From Bacteroidia bacterium (GTDB lineage Bacteria > Bacteroidota > Bacteroidia > AKYH767-A > OLB10): a stretch of DNA of 64,000 nucleotides. How positions within the stretch are numbered: the first letter of the stretch is position 1; each line of letters begins with the position of its first letter. The translations under genes were made by a program, and so were the position numbers. This document shows positions 9,125-19,078 of this stretch, one piece after another. Where the stretch lies: the NCBI GenBank assembly GCA_037045145.1, contig JBAOIA010000011.1, forward strand, positions 1,488,001 to 1,552,000, read 5' to 3'. The notes under the pieces were generated by a model. The model ran no database searches and was not told the DNA's origin. It saw only the letters and a program-made list of their open reading frames with translations.

Positions 9125-9336
9125 AGTTCGTTGTCTTTTATGATAAACCTTGCAAGTACTTCCAGTTTATCGAGTACATAAATTTCAATATTGCCAATTA
9201 ATCCCGGATAACTTGAATCATTTTTGTTGATTACCATACTTTCAATATCATGCTCTTCTAATACAGCACGCACAATTTCAACTTTGTGTGGTTGTGTGGT
9301 GGTATATACCTTGACCCATTCTGCCGGTTTGTCCAT
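9121..9336 (-). CDS. DUF2007 domain protein (putative signal-transducing protein)
   Basis: A 71-residue cytoplasmic protein matching DUF2007: WVKVYTTTQPHKVEIVRAVL, then HDIESMVINKNDSSY, IEIYV and a C-terminal helix. It is the usual small upstream neighbour of cdsA in Bacteroidota, overlapping it by 4 bp, and lies 6 bp downstream of the valS stop, so valS-DUF2007-cdsA is probably one transcript. The function is unknown. Confidence 0.85.
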   Translation of the reverse strand: MDKPAEWVKVYTTTQPHKVEIVRAVLEEHDIESMVINKNDSSYPGLIGNIEIYVLDKLEVLARFIIKDNEL

Positions 9337-9342
9337 ATTCAG

Positions 9343-11961
9343 TTAGCGCATCATATTAAGCTGTTGTTCTAATGATTTAATTTTTTGTTCGGCATCCGAT
9401 TTCTTTTTCTCTTCACTGGCAATTACCTCAGGCTTGGCTTTACTTACAAAGTTGACGTTACCTAATTTTTTCATTACTGTGTCAAGAAAACCTTTGTTGT
9501 AAGCAATTTCTTTTTCTATCCGGATTCGTTCTGCTGCAGTATCAATATTCTGATCAAATGGAATGGCATATTCATGTGTGCCTGCCATAAAAGAAAACGC
9601 TTTATTAAAATTATTGGTTTTTTCAATGCTGCTGACATTGGCTAATTTAAGTATGATGTCATCAAAAGTGGATTGATGCTTTTCAGTTGTCAGCAATTGC
9701 AATGCAGTTTTGGGAGAAATTCCTTTTTCGTTTCTAAAAGTTCTTAAAGTAGAGATAATATTTTGAACATGTGACATGCCTTGTAATAAAACATTGTCAG
9801 GTGAGGTTTGCTTTGGCCATGTACTTACAATAATGCAATCTCTGCCACCTCTGTTTTTAAGTTCATGCCATAATTCTTCTGTAATAAAAGGCATAAATGG
9901 ATGAAGTATCCGTAGCAGGTTTTCAAAAACAGCTATGGTGCTATTATAAGTTTCTGTATCTATTGCCACACTACCATAAGCTGGTTTAATCATTTCTAAA
10001 TACCATGCACAGAAATCATCCCAAAACAACTTGTATTTAATCATGAGTACTTCACTGATTCGCATTTTGTCATAACTGTCGTTGATGAGTGCTAATTGTT
10101 CATTGAGTTTTGATTTTATCCAGGCTGTTGCTATCTTACCTGTTTCAGATTGATGAATTGATGCATCAGGCTGCCAATTTTTTATCAGACGGAATGCATT
10201 CCACATTTTGTTGGCAAAATTACGTCCTTGTTCACAGTATGATTCATCAAATAATAAATCGTTTCCGGCAGGTGATGAAAGTAACATGCCTACACGAACT
10301 CCATCAGCGCCATATTTTTCTATTAACTCAAGGGGGTCAGGAGAATTACCTAAGGACTTACTCATCTTTCTGCCTAATTTATCCCGCACAATACCGGTAA
10401 GATAAACACGCTCAAATGGAATGTCATTACGATATTCTAATCCAGCAATAATCATACGTGCCACCCAAAAGAAAAGTATTTCGGGTGCTGTCACTAAATC
10501 ATTGGTAGGGTAGTAGTAGTTGATGTCTTTGTTTGTTGGGTCTTTAAATCCGTCAAAAACACTGATAGGCCACAACCATGATGAAAACCAAGTGTCCAGA
10601 ACATCATCATCCTGATGTATATCTTGTAGTGAAAATGTTTTCCCTGCTTCTTTAAACTTCGCCAATGCCTCCTGAGAAGTTTTGGCAACAACAAAATTTC
10701 CTTCATTATCATACCATGCTGGTATGCGTTGTCCCCACCAAAGTTGTCTTGATATACACCAGTCTTTAACATTCTCCATCCAATAGCGATAGGTGCTGAT
10801 AAATTTATCAGGAATAAGTTTGATGTTTCCATCTACAACGGCATTTAATGCAGGCTTACTGATTTCCGGCATATTCACAAACCACTGTAAACTCAAGCGA
10901 GGTTCTATAACGGCATCAGTACGTTCGCTGTAGCCAACTTTGTTTTTATAATCTTCCGTTTTAATTAGATGACCGCTAGCTTCAAGGTCTTTTGCAATTT
11001 TCTTTCTTACCACAAATCTGTCTTCGCCAACATAATGTCCTGCTGCTTCACTCATCTTGCCATCAGGGGTTAATGTGTCAATGACTTCAAGCTTATGTTT
11101 TAATCCAAGGTTATAGTCGTTGATATCGTGTGCAGGTGTTACCTTAAGTGCGCCTGTTCCAAATTCCTTGTCAATATAGTCGTCAAAAATAATAGGCACT
11201 CTTCGGTTAACTATAGGAATGATACAGAATTTTCCCTTTAAATGAGCATAACGTTCATCATCAGGATGCACACAAACAGCAGTGTCGCCTAAAATTGTTT
11301 CCGGACGTACAGTTGCAATAGTAATCCATTCATCAGCAGTGCCATCAATTTTATATCTTACATAATAAAGTTTAGAGTTTACATCTTTATGTATTACCTC
11401 TTCGTCACTTACGGCAGTCAATCCTGCAGGGTCCCAGTTTACCATGCGTAGTCCACGATAAATATAACCTTTGTTATAGAGGTCTATGAATACATCAATT
11501 ACAGCTTCACTTAAATCATCCTCCATTGTAAATCGTGTGCGATCCCAATCGCAACTACAACCTAATTTTTTTAATTGCTCAAGAATTATTCCACCGTATT
11601 TTTCTTTCCACTCCCAAGCATATTTTAAAAACTCTTCACGTGTAAGGTCAGATTTTTTAATACCTCTTTCGCGCAACATTTGCACTACCTTAGCTTCTGT
11701 GGCGATTGAAGCATGATCTGTGCCCGGAACCCAACAGGCATTTTTGCCTAACATTCTTGCCCTGCGAATAAGTACATCCTGAATAGTGTTATTGAGCATG
11801 TGCCCCATGTGCAATACTCCGGTTACATTCGGTGGAGGAATTACAATTGTATAAGGTTCTCTTTCATCCGGTGTGGAACTGAAAAAATTTTCATTCATCC
11901 AATGCGCATACCATTTAGATTCGGTTTCCTGTGGGTTATATATTTTTGATAATTCTGACAT
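9343..11961 (-). CDS. valS: Valine--tRNA ligase
   Basis: An 872-residue class Ia aminoacyl-tRNA synthetase. The HIGH-type motif is in PPPNVTGVLHMGHMLN, the editing (CP1) domain lies at ~200-400, the KMSKS motif is in DKLGRKMSKSLGNSPDP, and a C-terminal coiled-coil arm typical of ValRS begins at RIRIEKEIAYNKG. I start at MSELSKIYNPQETESKW (ATG at 11961) rather than 19 codons upstream, because family N-termini begin there and a TATTTTTG promoter element lies at 11983-11990, inside the longer form. Confidence 0.97.
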   Translation of the reverse strand: MSELSKIYNPQETESKWYAHWMNENFFSSTPDEREPYTIVIPPPNVTGVLHMGHMLNNTIQDVLIRRARMLGKNACWVPGTDHASIATEAKVVQMLRERGIKKSDLTREEFLKYAWEWKEKYGGIILEQLKKLGCSCDWDRTRFTMEDDLSEAVIDVFIDLYNKGYIYRGLRMVNWDPAGLTAVSDEEVIHKDVNSKLYYVRYKIDGTADEWITIATVRPETILGDTAVCVHPDDERYAHLKGKFCIIPIVNRRVPIIFDDYIDKEFGTGALKVTPAHDINDYNLGLKHKLEVIDTLTPDGKMSEAAGHYVGEDRFVVRKKIAKDLEASGHLIKTEDYKNKVGYSERTDAVIEPRLSLQWFVNMPEISKPALNAVVDGNIKLIPDKFISTYRYWMENVKDWCISRQLWWGQRIPAWYDNEGNFVVAKTSQEALAKFKEAGKTFSLQDIHQDDDVLDTWFSSWLWPISVFDGFKDPTNKDINYYYPTNDLVTAPEILFFWVARMIIAGLEYRNDIPFERVYLTGIVRDKLGRKMSKSLGNSPDPLELIEKYGADGVRVGMLLSSPAGNDLLFDESYCEQGRNFANKMWNAFRLIKNWQPDASIHQSETGKIATAWIKSKLNEQLALINDSYDKMRISEVLMIKYKLFWDDFCAWYLEMIKPAYGSVAIDTETYNSTIAVFENLLRILHPFMPFITEELWHELKNRGGRDCIIVSTWPKQTSPDNVLLQGMSHVQNIISTLRTFRNEKGISPKTALQLLTTEKHQSTFDDIILKLANVSSIEKTNNFNKAFSFMAGTHEYAIPFDQNIDTAAERIRIEKEIAYNKGFLDTVMKKLGNVNFVSKAKPEVIASEEKKKSDAEQKIKSLEQQLNMMR

Positions 11962-11982
11962 GTGTTTTAAAAAGTATGAATG

Positions 11983-11990
11983 CAAAAATA
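11983..11990 (-). promoter_or_regulatory. Predicted -7 promoter element for valS
   Basis: On the minus strand it reads TATTTTTG (TAnnTTTG). A TTG lies 17 bp upstream (12008-12010). The predicted leader is ~15 nt, which supports the ATG at 11961. Confidence 0.5.
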
Positions 11991-12016
11991 AGAAATTAGC
12001 TATGTGCCAAACGAAC

Positions 12017-12041
12017 AAAGCCTGCTATAAAGGCAGGCTTT
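12017..12041 (-). terminator. Hairpin terminator between the outer-membrane protein gene and valS
   Basis: AAAGCCTGC (12017-12025) and GCAGGCTTT (12033-12041) form a perfect 9-bp stem with a 7-nt loop. On the minus strand it lies 42 bp after the stop of the upstream gene; the tail is only moderately T-rich (TTTGTTCGTTT). Confidence 0.65.
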
Positions 12042-12082
12042 GAAAAATAAACGATTTTTCTTTCTATAATCAGCTATCAATG

Positions 12083-14506
12083 TTATTCACCACCGCCAAT
12101 TCTTTTTTGTTCCTGCTCACTGCCACTACTGCGCTGTTTGGTGTTTTTCATTTGATTATTGCCAAAACGCCATGTAAACGACACCCTGAGTTGTTGGCTT
12201 TCCCAATTTCCCCATGCACGGCTCACAATGCCTGCATAGGTGTTGTAGCTGTCCCATGGAGCTGTATGCAATAGGTCAGTATATGAAATTTTTAATGTTG
12301 CCTGATCTTTTAATAATTTCTTCTGTAGGCCGACATCTAACGATCCTTGCGCCTTGGTCTTGTACGACCCACCCCAAACGCCTCCTGAGTTATACCATCC
12401 GGATAGTTCAAAAGTAAATTTATAGGGGAGTTTAAAGGTATGCTGTCCATATAAATTAAATGAGGTAAATTGTGCATTAATGGTTTTGTTGCCACCATAA
12501 TCTGCTTTGTATTTTTGATTATCTACACTTGCATTAAAATAAATACTATACCACTTTAATGGCTGTAATGATGCACTTATACTGACACTCAGAACGTCTT
12601 CTGTTGCCAGATTTCGAGGCATTAAGAAGCTTTTTCCATCGGAAAGTGTGTCAGTAATCTGTGCAAAAAAATCTTTTGTATGGCTGTACCCGGCAGATGT
12701 GGTAATCATGTATTTATAAGTATGTGTAAGCTCTATTTTATTCGAATATTGCGGGTCCAAAAAAGGGTTTCCTTTTCTAAAGCTTAATTCATCAAGTTTG
12801 TATTCAAATGGGTTTAGTTCCTGATAATTTGGTCTGTCAATTCGTGAACTATAAATTAATCCGGCTGAATTGTTCTTGTTGATATTATAGGTGATGCCTG
12901 CACTTGGAAAAAAGTCTGTATAACTTCGTTTCACATCCTTATCATTAGCAATGGCAGATGTTCTTAATTTACCATTACTGTTTGTGTTCTCCATTCTGAT
13001 TCCTACTTGCACATCAATTTTATTGAATGTACGTTGCCAGTTTAAATATAAGGCATTCACGTTTTCGGTGTAATCAAATTTGTTGCTTCGTGAAGAATCT
13101 AGTGAAGCAATACCACCTTCAATATTGTAAAAGTTAAACGTGTTTACCGTGTTTACCAAGGCAACTTTATATCCCGCGCCTATTTTGCCTTTGAAAAGTG
13201 ATTGCGTATAATCTGATTTTAAAGTAAAAATATTAATAGTTGTTGGTGTGTTTGACTTGTAATATGTCGCAGACAGTGGTGTTGTTCCATCGGGCAATGT
13301 GTATTCATTGGGCTGATAGGTGTTTCTGGTTCCGTTGTAATAGCCATAGTCAAAATCTGTTGTCAACTCTTTTCCTATTGTATCTTTGTAGTGATGATTA
13401 ACGTTGCCATAAAAGTTATTATTTATGGAGTTGTATCGCTGATTGGAATTAAGAATACTGTCGGTTACGCCTGAATAATAATTACTGATGTAGTTTTTGT
13501 TTTTCTGATTTCCGGTAATATCACTATAGTTACCATTAATCATAATTCCAAAACTGTTTTTTGAATTCATTTGATAATCAACACCGGCTTTATAATTATG
13601 ACTCAAACCTCCACGTTTTGATTTTGATGATTGATTGAAAGTATAAGGGTTTTGTTCACGATATAGATAAAATTCGTTTTTTCTGTCACCCCAGTTATTA
13701 CTATAAGTCGAATAAATATTAAACTTTTTTGTTCTGTTGTTGACAGAAAGTGAGGTATTGTATTTAGAATATGTTCCAACGGCATAGCCAGCAGTTATAC
13801 TTCCATTAGTGCCATAGTTTTTGTTTTTCTTAAGCTTAATATTGATGATACCTGCTGTGCCTTGTGCATCATATTTTGATGATGGGTTTGTAATAATTTC
13901 AATACTTTCCACATCAGTACTTTGTATAGAACGAAGATAGTCTGCAAGTTCGCTTTCAGTCATTCTTATCTCACGACCATCAATCTGAACCATCACACCA
14001 CCACGACCTTTTAAAATAATGTTATCGTTATTGTCCACAACAACACCTGGTGCTTTTTGAAGTAATTCAAGTGCAGTGCTGCCGGTTGAGTTAATACTGT
14101 TTTCTACATTAAATACAGTTTTATCGGCTTTAACTTCAATTAAAGGTTTAAATGCAGTGATGGTTGCCTGTTTAAGATTTGTTGACGATGACGATAGTTT
14201 TATTGTATGAAAATCTTTGTTTTCTCCTTCTGTAAATTCAAATTCCGGACTTAAATAATTGTTAAAGCCGAGAAACGAGGTTTTCAAAAAATAGATACCC
14301 GGTTTTATCTGATCAAAAATTACTTTCCCCGAAACATCTGCTACGGCAACCTTACTAAGCGTTGAATCTTTTATTAGCCTTAGTTCTGCAATGGCTCCTG
14401 TTAGCGGCTCGTTTTTATTGTCTGTGATTTTAGCCTGAATAGTTTGACTTATTGCAGATTGTGTCAGCAGGGTTAATCCTGCCAAAATACTTAAAATATA
14501 TTTCAT
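12083..14506 (-). CDS. Outer-membrane beta-barrel / TonB-dependent receptor-like protein
   Basis: An 807-residue protein with signal peptide (MKYILSILAGLTLLTQSAISQ), a carboxypeptidase-regulatory-like domain (~22-105: ITDNKNEPLTGAIAELRL), a TonB plug (~115-225: ALELLQKAPGVVVDNNDNI, GRGGVMVQIDGR, VESIEIITNPSSKYDAQGTA) and an OMP_b-brl_3 type barrel ending in an aromatic-rich strand (LRVSFTWRFG). The last ~25 residues are a polar tail (QRSSGSEQEQKR). Members of this subgroup are common in Bacteroidota, mostly with unknown substrate. It is likely monocistronic: own -7 element upstream, hairpin downstream. Confidence 0.88.
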   Translation of the reverse strand: MKYILSILAGLTLLTQSAISQTIQAKITDNKNEPLTGAIAELRLIKDSTLSKVAVADVSGKVIFDQIKPGIYFLKTSFLGFNNYLSPEFEFTEGENKDFHTIKLSSSSTNLKQATITAFKPLIEVKADKTVFNVENSINSTGSTALELLQKAPGVVVDNNDNIILKGRGGVMVQIDGREIRMTESELADYLRSIQSTDVESIEIITNPSSKYDAQGTAGIINIKLKKNKNYGTNGSITAGYAVGTYSKYNTSLSVNNRTKKFNIYSTYSNNWGDRKNEFYLYREQNPYTFNQSSKSKRGGLSHNYKAGVDYQMNSKNSFGIMINGNYSDITGNQKNKNYISNYYSGVTDSILNSNQRYNSINNNFYGNVNHHYKDTIGKELTTDFDYGYYNGTRNTYQPNEYTLPDGTTPLSATYYKSNTPTTINIFTLKSDYTQSLFKGKIGAGYKVALVNTVNTFNFYNIEGGIASLDSSRSNKFDYTENVNALYLNWQRTFNKIDVQVGIRMENTNSNGKLRTSAIANDKDVKRSYTDFFPSAGITYNINKNNSAGLIYSSRIDRPNYQELNPFEYKLDELSFRKGNPFLDPQYSNKIELTHTYKYMITTSAGYSHTKDFFAQITDTLSDGKSFLMPRNLATEDVLSVSISASLQPLKWYSIYFNASVDNQKYKADYGGNKTINAQFTSFNLYGQHTFKLPYKFTFELSGWYNSGGVWGGSYKTKAQGSLDVGLQKKLLKDQATLKISYTDLLHTAPWDSYNTYAGIVSRAWGNWESQQLRVSFTWRFGNNQMKNTKQRSSGSEQEQKRIGGGE

Positions 14507-14528
14507 TGTTTGTGTGTTATGGTTGCGG

Positions 14529-14536
14529 CAAAAATA
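14529..14536 (-). promoter_or_regulatory. Predicted -7 promoter element for the outer-membrane protein gene
   Basis: TATTTTTG on the minus strand, 22 bp upstream of the ATG at 14506. No -33 match found. Confidence 0.4.
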
Positions 14537-14558
14537 TATTGTTACTAATAACTGTTGT

Positions 14559-17045
14559 TTAGTTTTCTAATGAAGTTGAATTTTTTCTTAATTGTAAATA
14601 ATCGAGATAATAAAGCACTTTAATTGAAAAAGTTTGAACATGTGGATTTTTAAAAACATAGTCAAGATTTTTAGTGAAAGATGCAGTTTCTAATTTGCCA
14701 TCAGTGCCATTGTCAAAAATATTTTTGTATGAAAAAGTTAATGTACTTCCGGGAGCAAATCGCCAGGAAAAAAGCAAATCAGCATTAAAAAAATTATAAC
14801 TGCCATCAAATTCATTGTTATAGACATCAGCAGTAGTGGATAGTCCGCCATCATCCTGGAGTAAAAAATATTTCCTGTAAGCGTAATTAAACCAATAGTG
14901 TCTGGCGACAATAGAAAGCGACAGATCATTTTTAAATATATATCGTGCTGCAAGACTGTTTATATAGATATGGGTTCTTCTTAATCCAAAAAGATAAATA
15001 TTTGGATCAGTTTCACTTGTAAATCCAAAATTGTAAGGATCAAAATTATATTCGGATGAAGCATTTAACGTTAGTTTGTCATTGATGCGATAGCGCAAGG
15101 TTGCATCAATATTTCCACCTTCTGAAAGATAGGTTTTGATAAAGTTACTGATATTTATTTCCATATCTAATGCTAATGCCCTTCGGTAATCTGTACTTAT
15201 TCCTATATAAGCAAACCAGTATTTTAAAGCATTAACATATCTTCCATTCAAGCGCGGATCATATTCGCGCCCGACTAAAGGTGAAGATCCACCGCCACCA
15301 TAAATTGCATTGTATGATTTAAAAAGAATGAAAAGATTTGTTTGTAAAGACATTTCTTTCAAATAACCGGTTTTGTAATGCTGATAATAATTTAAATCAA
15401 AGCGCCAATTACCTTCCTGTACAGAACCATAAGGTTTAAATCGGAAAAAAGTAAGATTAGCATTTGAATTAATTCTGTTTGGTGTCACATAGTAACCAAA
15501 GTCTGTTGGATCATAGGTGGAATTAACTCCAACTTGCGAGAGCCCCCATCGGATAGTGCCACTTGTTTTTTTTATAGATAGATAGTGTCTTAACCCATCA
15601 ACTCTTTTATCTGAATTTATACCTTCCGGATCGGTAATAAATTTAAGACTGTAATCAAGCCCACCACTTAAACTATAGGTGTTTTTTTTATTTACTAATT
15701 TAAATCCACCTCCTGTAACATTCGAATCATTGAACTTTTTTGTTCTTGTTACATTGGTGTTGATGAGATAAACCGAAGAGTTGCTTTTCCATTGTTTGTC
15801 TGCAACCAGTACATTATAATTTGCAAGTGGTTCGGTAAGAATTTTTTCCGTGAGTCCGGTATTTTTATCTTTAATTGTTGCATAGGTATTGTTAGTTATG
15901 GCATTAAAAAATCCAATACCAATTCCCTCATTGGTTCGTCCGGAAAGTTTGGTTGCATTAATCAGTTTCGATTCTGTTGGATTTGACTTAATATCACTCT
16001 CATCATATTTATCTATCACGTCATAATATCTGGATGGTGTTTGACCTATTCTTCTGCTGTAAAAAAGATTGTCTCTCGAAAAAATATCAGTACCTTCTTT
16101 AAAGAAGGGACGGTTTTCATCATAGTTTATTTCTTCATAACTAAGTGTTTTCCTTTTGTTGTCCGACTGTACTTGTCCAAAATCCGGAAGTAGGGTCATG
16201 TCCAAAGTAAAACGCTCATCTAGTCCATACTTTATATCTGCACCACCACGGTAGCTGTAAGTTTGATTTGCTTTAGAACCTGAAACCGGTTCGTGTTCGT
16301 ATGCTACACTAATATATGGTGTTAACGAAAGTCTGAGTGGAGGTTTAATGTTTTCAATACCATCGAGCACACCCCAATAATTTTGAGCATTGGAGGCTGT
16401 TGATGGTGTAAGGCTCCATTGTTGAAATTCTCTATTTCGTCTAATGTTTCTGGTTATCTGAAAAGCCCATTCCTGAACAGGTTTTGAAGGAAAACGTATT
16501 GCTGAATAGGGAATTTTAATTTCAACACACCAGCCTTTATCAGAAATTTTTACGGCACTTTCCCAAACAGCATCAAACAAAAAGTCACTGTAGCGACTGT
16601 CGGCCTGAATGCCTGAAGCATATACCCCAAAATCATAAGCATCTTGCCGTGTATTGTAGGGGTCAAAAACAAATCGGAAATAATCTGCATTGATGTCGGT
16701 AAAACCATTGTTGCTGGAAGGATCCGCTCCATCCCGAAGTCCTAATTCTTTTAAAATACTGTCGGGTGCTGTGTCAAAAAGCATAGCGCCTACATAAATT
16801 GCAGTGTTGTCATATACAATACGAACTTCTGTTTTTTGTGTCGGAACACTGCCTTCAATCGGACGGTTCATAACAAAATCGCTGAATGAAATGGTGTTTG
16901 TCCAGGCCGATTCTGTTAGCTGACCATCAATTTTTATAGGTTCAAAAATGCGCGTTGCTTTATAATGTTTAAGGCTATCTGAGGCGTTGGTAACACCTGA
17001 AAAAAATACAATTAGAATAAAAATATTAATAACCTTGTGCAACAT
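14559..17045 (-). CDS. DUF5916 protein with N-terminal CBM9-like domain
   Basis: An 828-residue exported protein. After a signal sequence (MLHKVINIFILIVFFSGVTNA), a CBM9-like domain begins at IKIDGQLTESAWTNT and contains VRIVYDNTAIYVGAMLFD. The rest is the DUF5916 beta-barrel-like region (RRIGQTPSRYYD, DFGQVQSDNKRKTLSYEE), predicted in the outer membrane. The start at 17045 is chosen over an ATG 12 codons upstream because a TAGTTTTG -7 element lies at 17063-17070, inside the longer form. The function is unknown; relatives are assumed to handle surface glycans or peptides. Confidence 0.83.
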   Translation of the reverse strand: MLHKVINIFILIVFFSGVTNASDSLKHYKATRIFEPIKIDGQLTESAWTNTISFSDFVMNRPIEGSVPTQKTEVRIVYDNTAIYVGAMLFDTAPDSILKELGLRDGADPSSNNGFTDINADYFRFVFDPYNTRQDAYDFGVYASGIQADSRYSDFLFDAVWESAVKISDKGWCVEIKIPYSAIRFPSKPVQEWAFQITRNIRRNREFQQWSLTPSTASNAQNYWGVLDGIENIKPPLRLSLTPYISVAYEHEPVSGSKANQTYSYRGGADIKYGLDERFTLDMTLLPDFGQVQSDNKRKTLSYEEINYDENRPFFKEGTDIFSRDNLFYSRRIGQTPSRYYDVIDKYDESDIKSNPTESKLINATKLSGRTNEGIGIGFFNAITNNTYATIKDKNTGLTEKILTEPLANYNVLVADKQWKSNSSVYLINTNVTRTKKFNDSNVTGGGFKLVNKKNTYSLSGGLDYSLKFITDPEGINSDKRVDGLRHYLSIKKTSGTIRWGLSQVGVNSTYDPTDFGYYVTPNRINSNANLTFFRFKPYGSVQEGNWRFDLNYYQHYKTGYLKEMSLQTNLFILFKSYNAIYGGGGSSPLVGREYDPRLNGRYVNALKYWFAYIGISTDYRRALALDMEINISNFIKTYLSEGGNIDATLRYRINDKLTLNASSEYNFDPYNFGFTSETDPNIYLFGLRRTHIYINSLAARYIFKNDLSLSIVARHYWFNYAYRKYFLLQDDGGLSTTADVYNNEFDGSYNFFNADLLFSWRFAPGSTLTFSYKNIFDNGTDGKLETASFTKNLDYVFKNPHVQTFSIKVLYYLDYLQLRKNSTSLEN

Positions 17046-17062
17046 TAGGGAGTAATTAGCGG

Positions 17063-17070
17063 CAAAACTA
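17063..17070 (-). promoter_or_regulatory. Predicted -7 promoter element for the DUF5916 gene
   Basis: TAGTTTTG on the minus strand, 17 bp before the ATG at 17045. Its position argues against the longer start. Confidence 0.45.
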
Positions 17071-17155
17071 TAACTACACACAAAGGTTCGAGTTAATTAA
17101 AAGTTAATCAGCGTTAAAGATGTTAATATTAATTTGTACTACAAAAACTGCAGCC

Positions 17156-17185
17156 TTGTTTTTTCAATTCAGAACAGTAGATTTG
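17156..17185 (+). promoter_or_regulatory. Predicted promoter for the dicarboxylate/amino acid symporter
   Basis: TTG at 17156-17158 and TAGATTTG at 17178-17185, separated by 19 bp: a complete match to the Bacteroidota TTG-N19-TAnnTTTG pattern. The transcription start would be near 17192, giving a very short leader (~5-11 nt). Confidence 0.65.
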
Positions 17186-17202
17186 CCTCATAAGTTTTGA
17201 AT

Positions 17203-18420
17203 GTGAAAGTTAGTCTTACAGCTCGTATATTTATCGGCATGTTACTGGCAATTTTGCTGGGACATTGGTATAATATCACACACACAGCTGCCGAACTTGA
17301 AGTTTTTGCTTCCAGGATAAGCATTTTGAGTGATATTTTTCTTCGCTTGATAAAGATGATAATTGCGCCACTGGTTTTTGCAACATTGGTGGTTGGAGTT
17401 GCTAAAGTGGGCGATTTTAAGAGCGTTGGCCGAATTGGCCTGAAGACAATATTGTATTTTCAGTTTGCAACAATACTTGCACTTCTACTCGGATTACTCT
17501 TAGTTAACTTTTTTGAACCAGGTAAAATCATGAGTCTGCAAATACCTGCACAGTCAGCAGCTACGGGTGTTTCTGCAAAAGGTCTCAATGCGAAGGATTT
17601 TATTACCCATGTTATTCCGAAAAGTATTGTGGAGGCAATGGCAAATAATGATATTTTGCCAATTGTAGTATTTGCTTTGTTTTTTGGGCTAGCTGCCGCA
17701 TCTGTTGGTGAGAAAGCTAAAATGGTTATCAATGCAATGGATGCGGTTTCGCATATCATGTTTAAAGTAACAAATTTTGTAATGAAGTTTGCTCCTTATG
17801 GTGTCTTCGGAGCAGTGGCTGCAGTAGTGGCCCAACAGGGACTCAGTGTAATTTCCGGCTATCTATATTTAATAGCTACTTTTTATGGAGGACTACTTTT
17901 CTTTGGATTGGTTATTTTAGGATTGATTTGTTATTTTTTAAAAATCCCGTTTTTAAAACTTTTACAACATATTCGTGAGCCAATCATGCTGGCCTTTTCA
18001 ACAGCAAGTTCTGAATCGGCATTTCCTAAAACTATTGAGGCATTGGAAAAATATGGTTGTAGTAATCGTATCATAAGTTTTGTATTACCCTTAGGCTATT
18101 CTTTCAATCTTGATGGTAGTATCATGTATATGGCTTTTGCTACTCAGTTTATTGCGCAGGCCTACGGAATGGATTTGAATATTCAACAACAAATAATGAT
18201 GTTGCTGATGCTACTTGTAACCAGTAAAGGAATGGCTGGTGTGCCCAGAGCAAGCATGGTTGTTATTGCCGGAATGCTCGAGTCATTTAATATTCCTGAA
18301 GCGGGATTATTATTGATTTTGGGAGTTGATCAGATATTAGATATGGGTAGGTCAGCAACCAATGTAGTGGGCAATGCAGTGGCTACGGCAGTTGTGTCTA
18401 AGTGGGAGAAAGAGTTGTAA
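17203..18420 (+). CDS. Dicarboxylate/amino acid:cation symporter (DAACS family)
   Basis: A 405-residue inner-membrane transporter with the DAACS fold. Visible motifs are the first helix RIFIGMLLAILLG, the serine-rich hairpin TASSESAFPKTIEALEK, the unwound helix PLGYSFNLDGSIMY (NLDGS in place of NMDGT), and VDQILDMGRSATNVVGNAVA, which carries the substrate-binding Asp/Asn. Members import glutamate, aspartate or C4-dicarboxylates with H+ or Na+; specificity is not readable here. No in-frame ATG precedes residue 13. GTG 17203 gives MKVSLTARIF, matching family N-termini; TTG 17197 is the alternative. Confidence 0.92.
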   Translation: MKVSLTARIFIGMLLAILLGHWYNITHTAAELEVFASRISILSDIFLRLIKMIIAPLVFATLVVGVAKVGDFKSVGRIGLKTILYFQFATILALLLGLLLVNFFEPGKIMSLQIPAQSAATGVSAKGLNAKDFITHVIPKSIVEAMANNDILPIVVFALFFGLAAASVGEKAKMVINAMDAVSHIMFKVTNFVMKFAPYGVFGAVAAVVAQQGLSVISGYLYLIATFYGGLLFFGLVILGLICYFLKIPFLKLLQHIREPIMLAFSTASSESAFPKTIEALEKYGCSNRIISFVLPLGYSFNLDGSIMYMAFATQFIAQAYGMDLNIQQQIMMLLMLLVTSKGMAGVPRASMVVIAGMLESFNIPEAGLLLILGVDQILDMGRSATNVVGNAVATAVVSKWEKEL

Positions 18421-18448
18421 CGTTCATACTTTTTTCACAGCGTAAGTC

Positions 18449-18456
18449 TAACTTTG
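18449..18456 (+). promoter_or_regulatory. Predicted -7 promoter element for the DUF1573 pair
   Basis: TAACTTTG, an exact TAnnTTTG match. The leader to the ATG at 18523 would be ~60 nt. Confidence 0.5.
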
Positions 18457-18522
18457 GCGCATTGTTTGTCGTTAAAGAGTAAAATAATTTAATTTTACAC
18501 CTCAAATAAATTAAATCAAAAT

Positions 18523-19029
18523 ATGAAGAAGTTATTTTTAGCAGCTATGGTTTTGTGTGCAGCCACTCTGGTTAATGCACAAGACGATTCAAAAGCAGCA
18601 CCTAAACCAACAGCAACACCGGCAGTCAGCCCCAATGCAGCCGACATTAGTTTCGAAAATGAAACACATGACTTTGGTACTATCCCTTACAATGGTAATG
18701 GAACCTTTGAATTTAAATTCACTAACACCGGAAAAGAACCCTTAGTTATATCTAATGCTAAAGGCAGCTGTGGCTGTACAGTTCCCTCTTGGCCAAAAGA
18801 ACCAATTTTGAAAGGCCATTCCGGAGTAATCAACGTTCATTATGATACTAAGCGCCCTGGCCCATTTACAAAAACTGTAACCGTATCGTCTAATGGTAAA
18901 ACTGGCGAAAAAGTTCTGACTATTAAAGGTAATGTAGAAACAAAAGAGCAAACAGAAAGTGGCACTCCGGTAAAGAAAGATAATACAATGGCTCCTAAAG
19001 AGACCACCACAAGCCCATTTGGTAATTAA
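18523..19029 (+). CDS. DUF1573 domain-containing exported protein (first of pair)
   Basis: A 168-residue protein: signal peptide (MKKLFLAAMVLCAATLVNAQ), a ~30-residue Pro/Ala/Thr linker, then one DUF1573 Ig/ASH-like domain with HDFGTI, FKFTNTGKEPLVISNAKGSC, GCTVPSWPKEPI and GVINVHYDTK. It ends in a polar Thr/Lys-rich tail. DUF1573 proteins are abundant exported proteins of unknown function in Bacteroidota. The paralogue starts 49 bp downstream and shares the core, so this is a tandem duplication. Confidence 0.9.
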   Translation: MKKLFLAAMVLCAATLVNAQDDSKAAPKPTATPAVSPNAADISFENETHDFGTIPYNGNGTFEFKFTNTGKEPLVISNAKGSCGCTVPSWPKEPILKGHSGVINVHYDTKRPGPFTKTVTVSSNGKTGEKVLTIKGNVETKEQTESGTPVKKDNTMAPKETTTSPFGN

Positions 19030-19078
19030 TCACATAAATAAATTTTAAATACACAAATCAATAATCAAATTTCAAAAA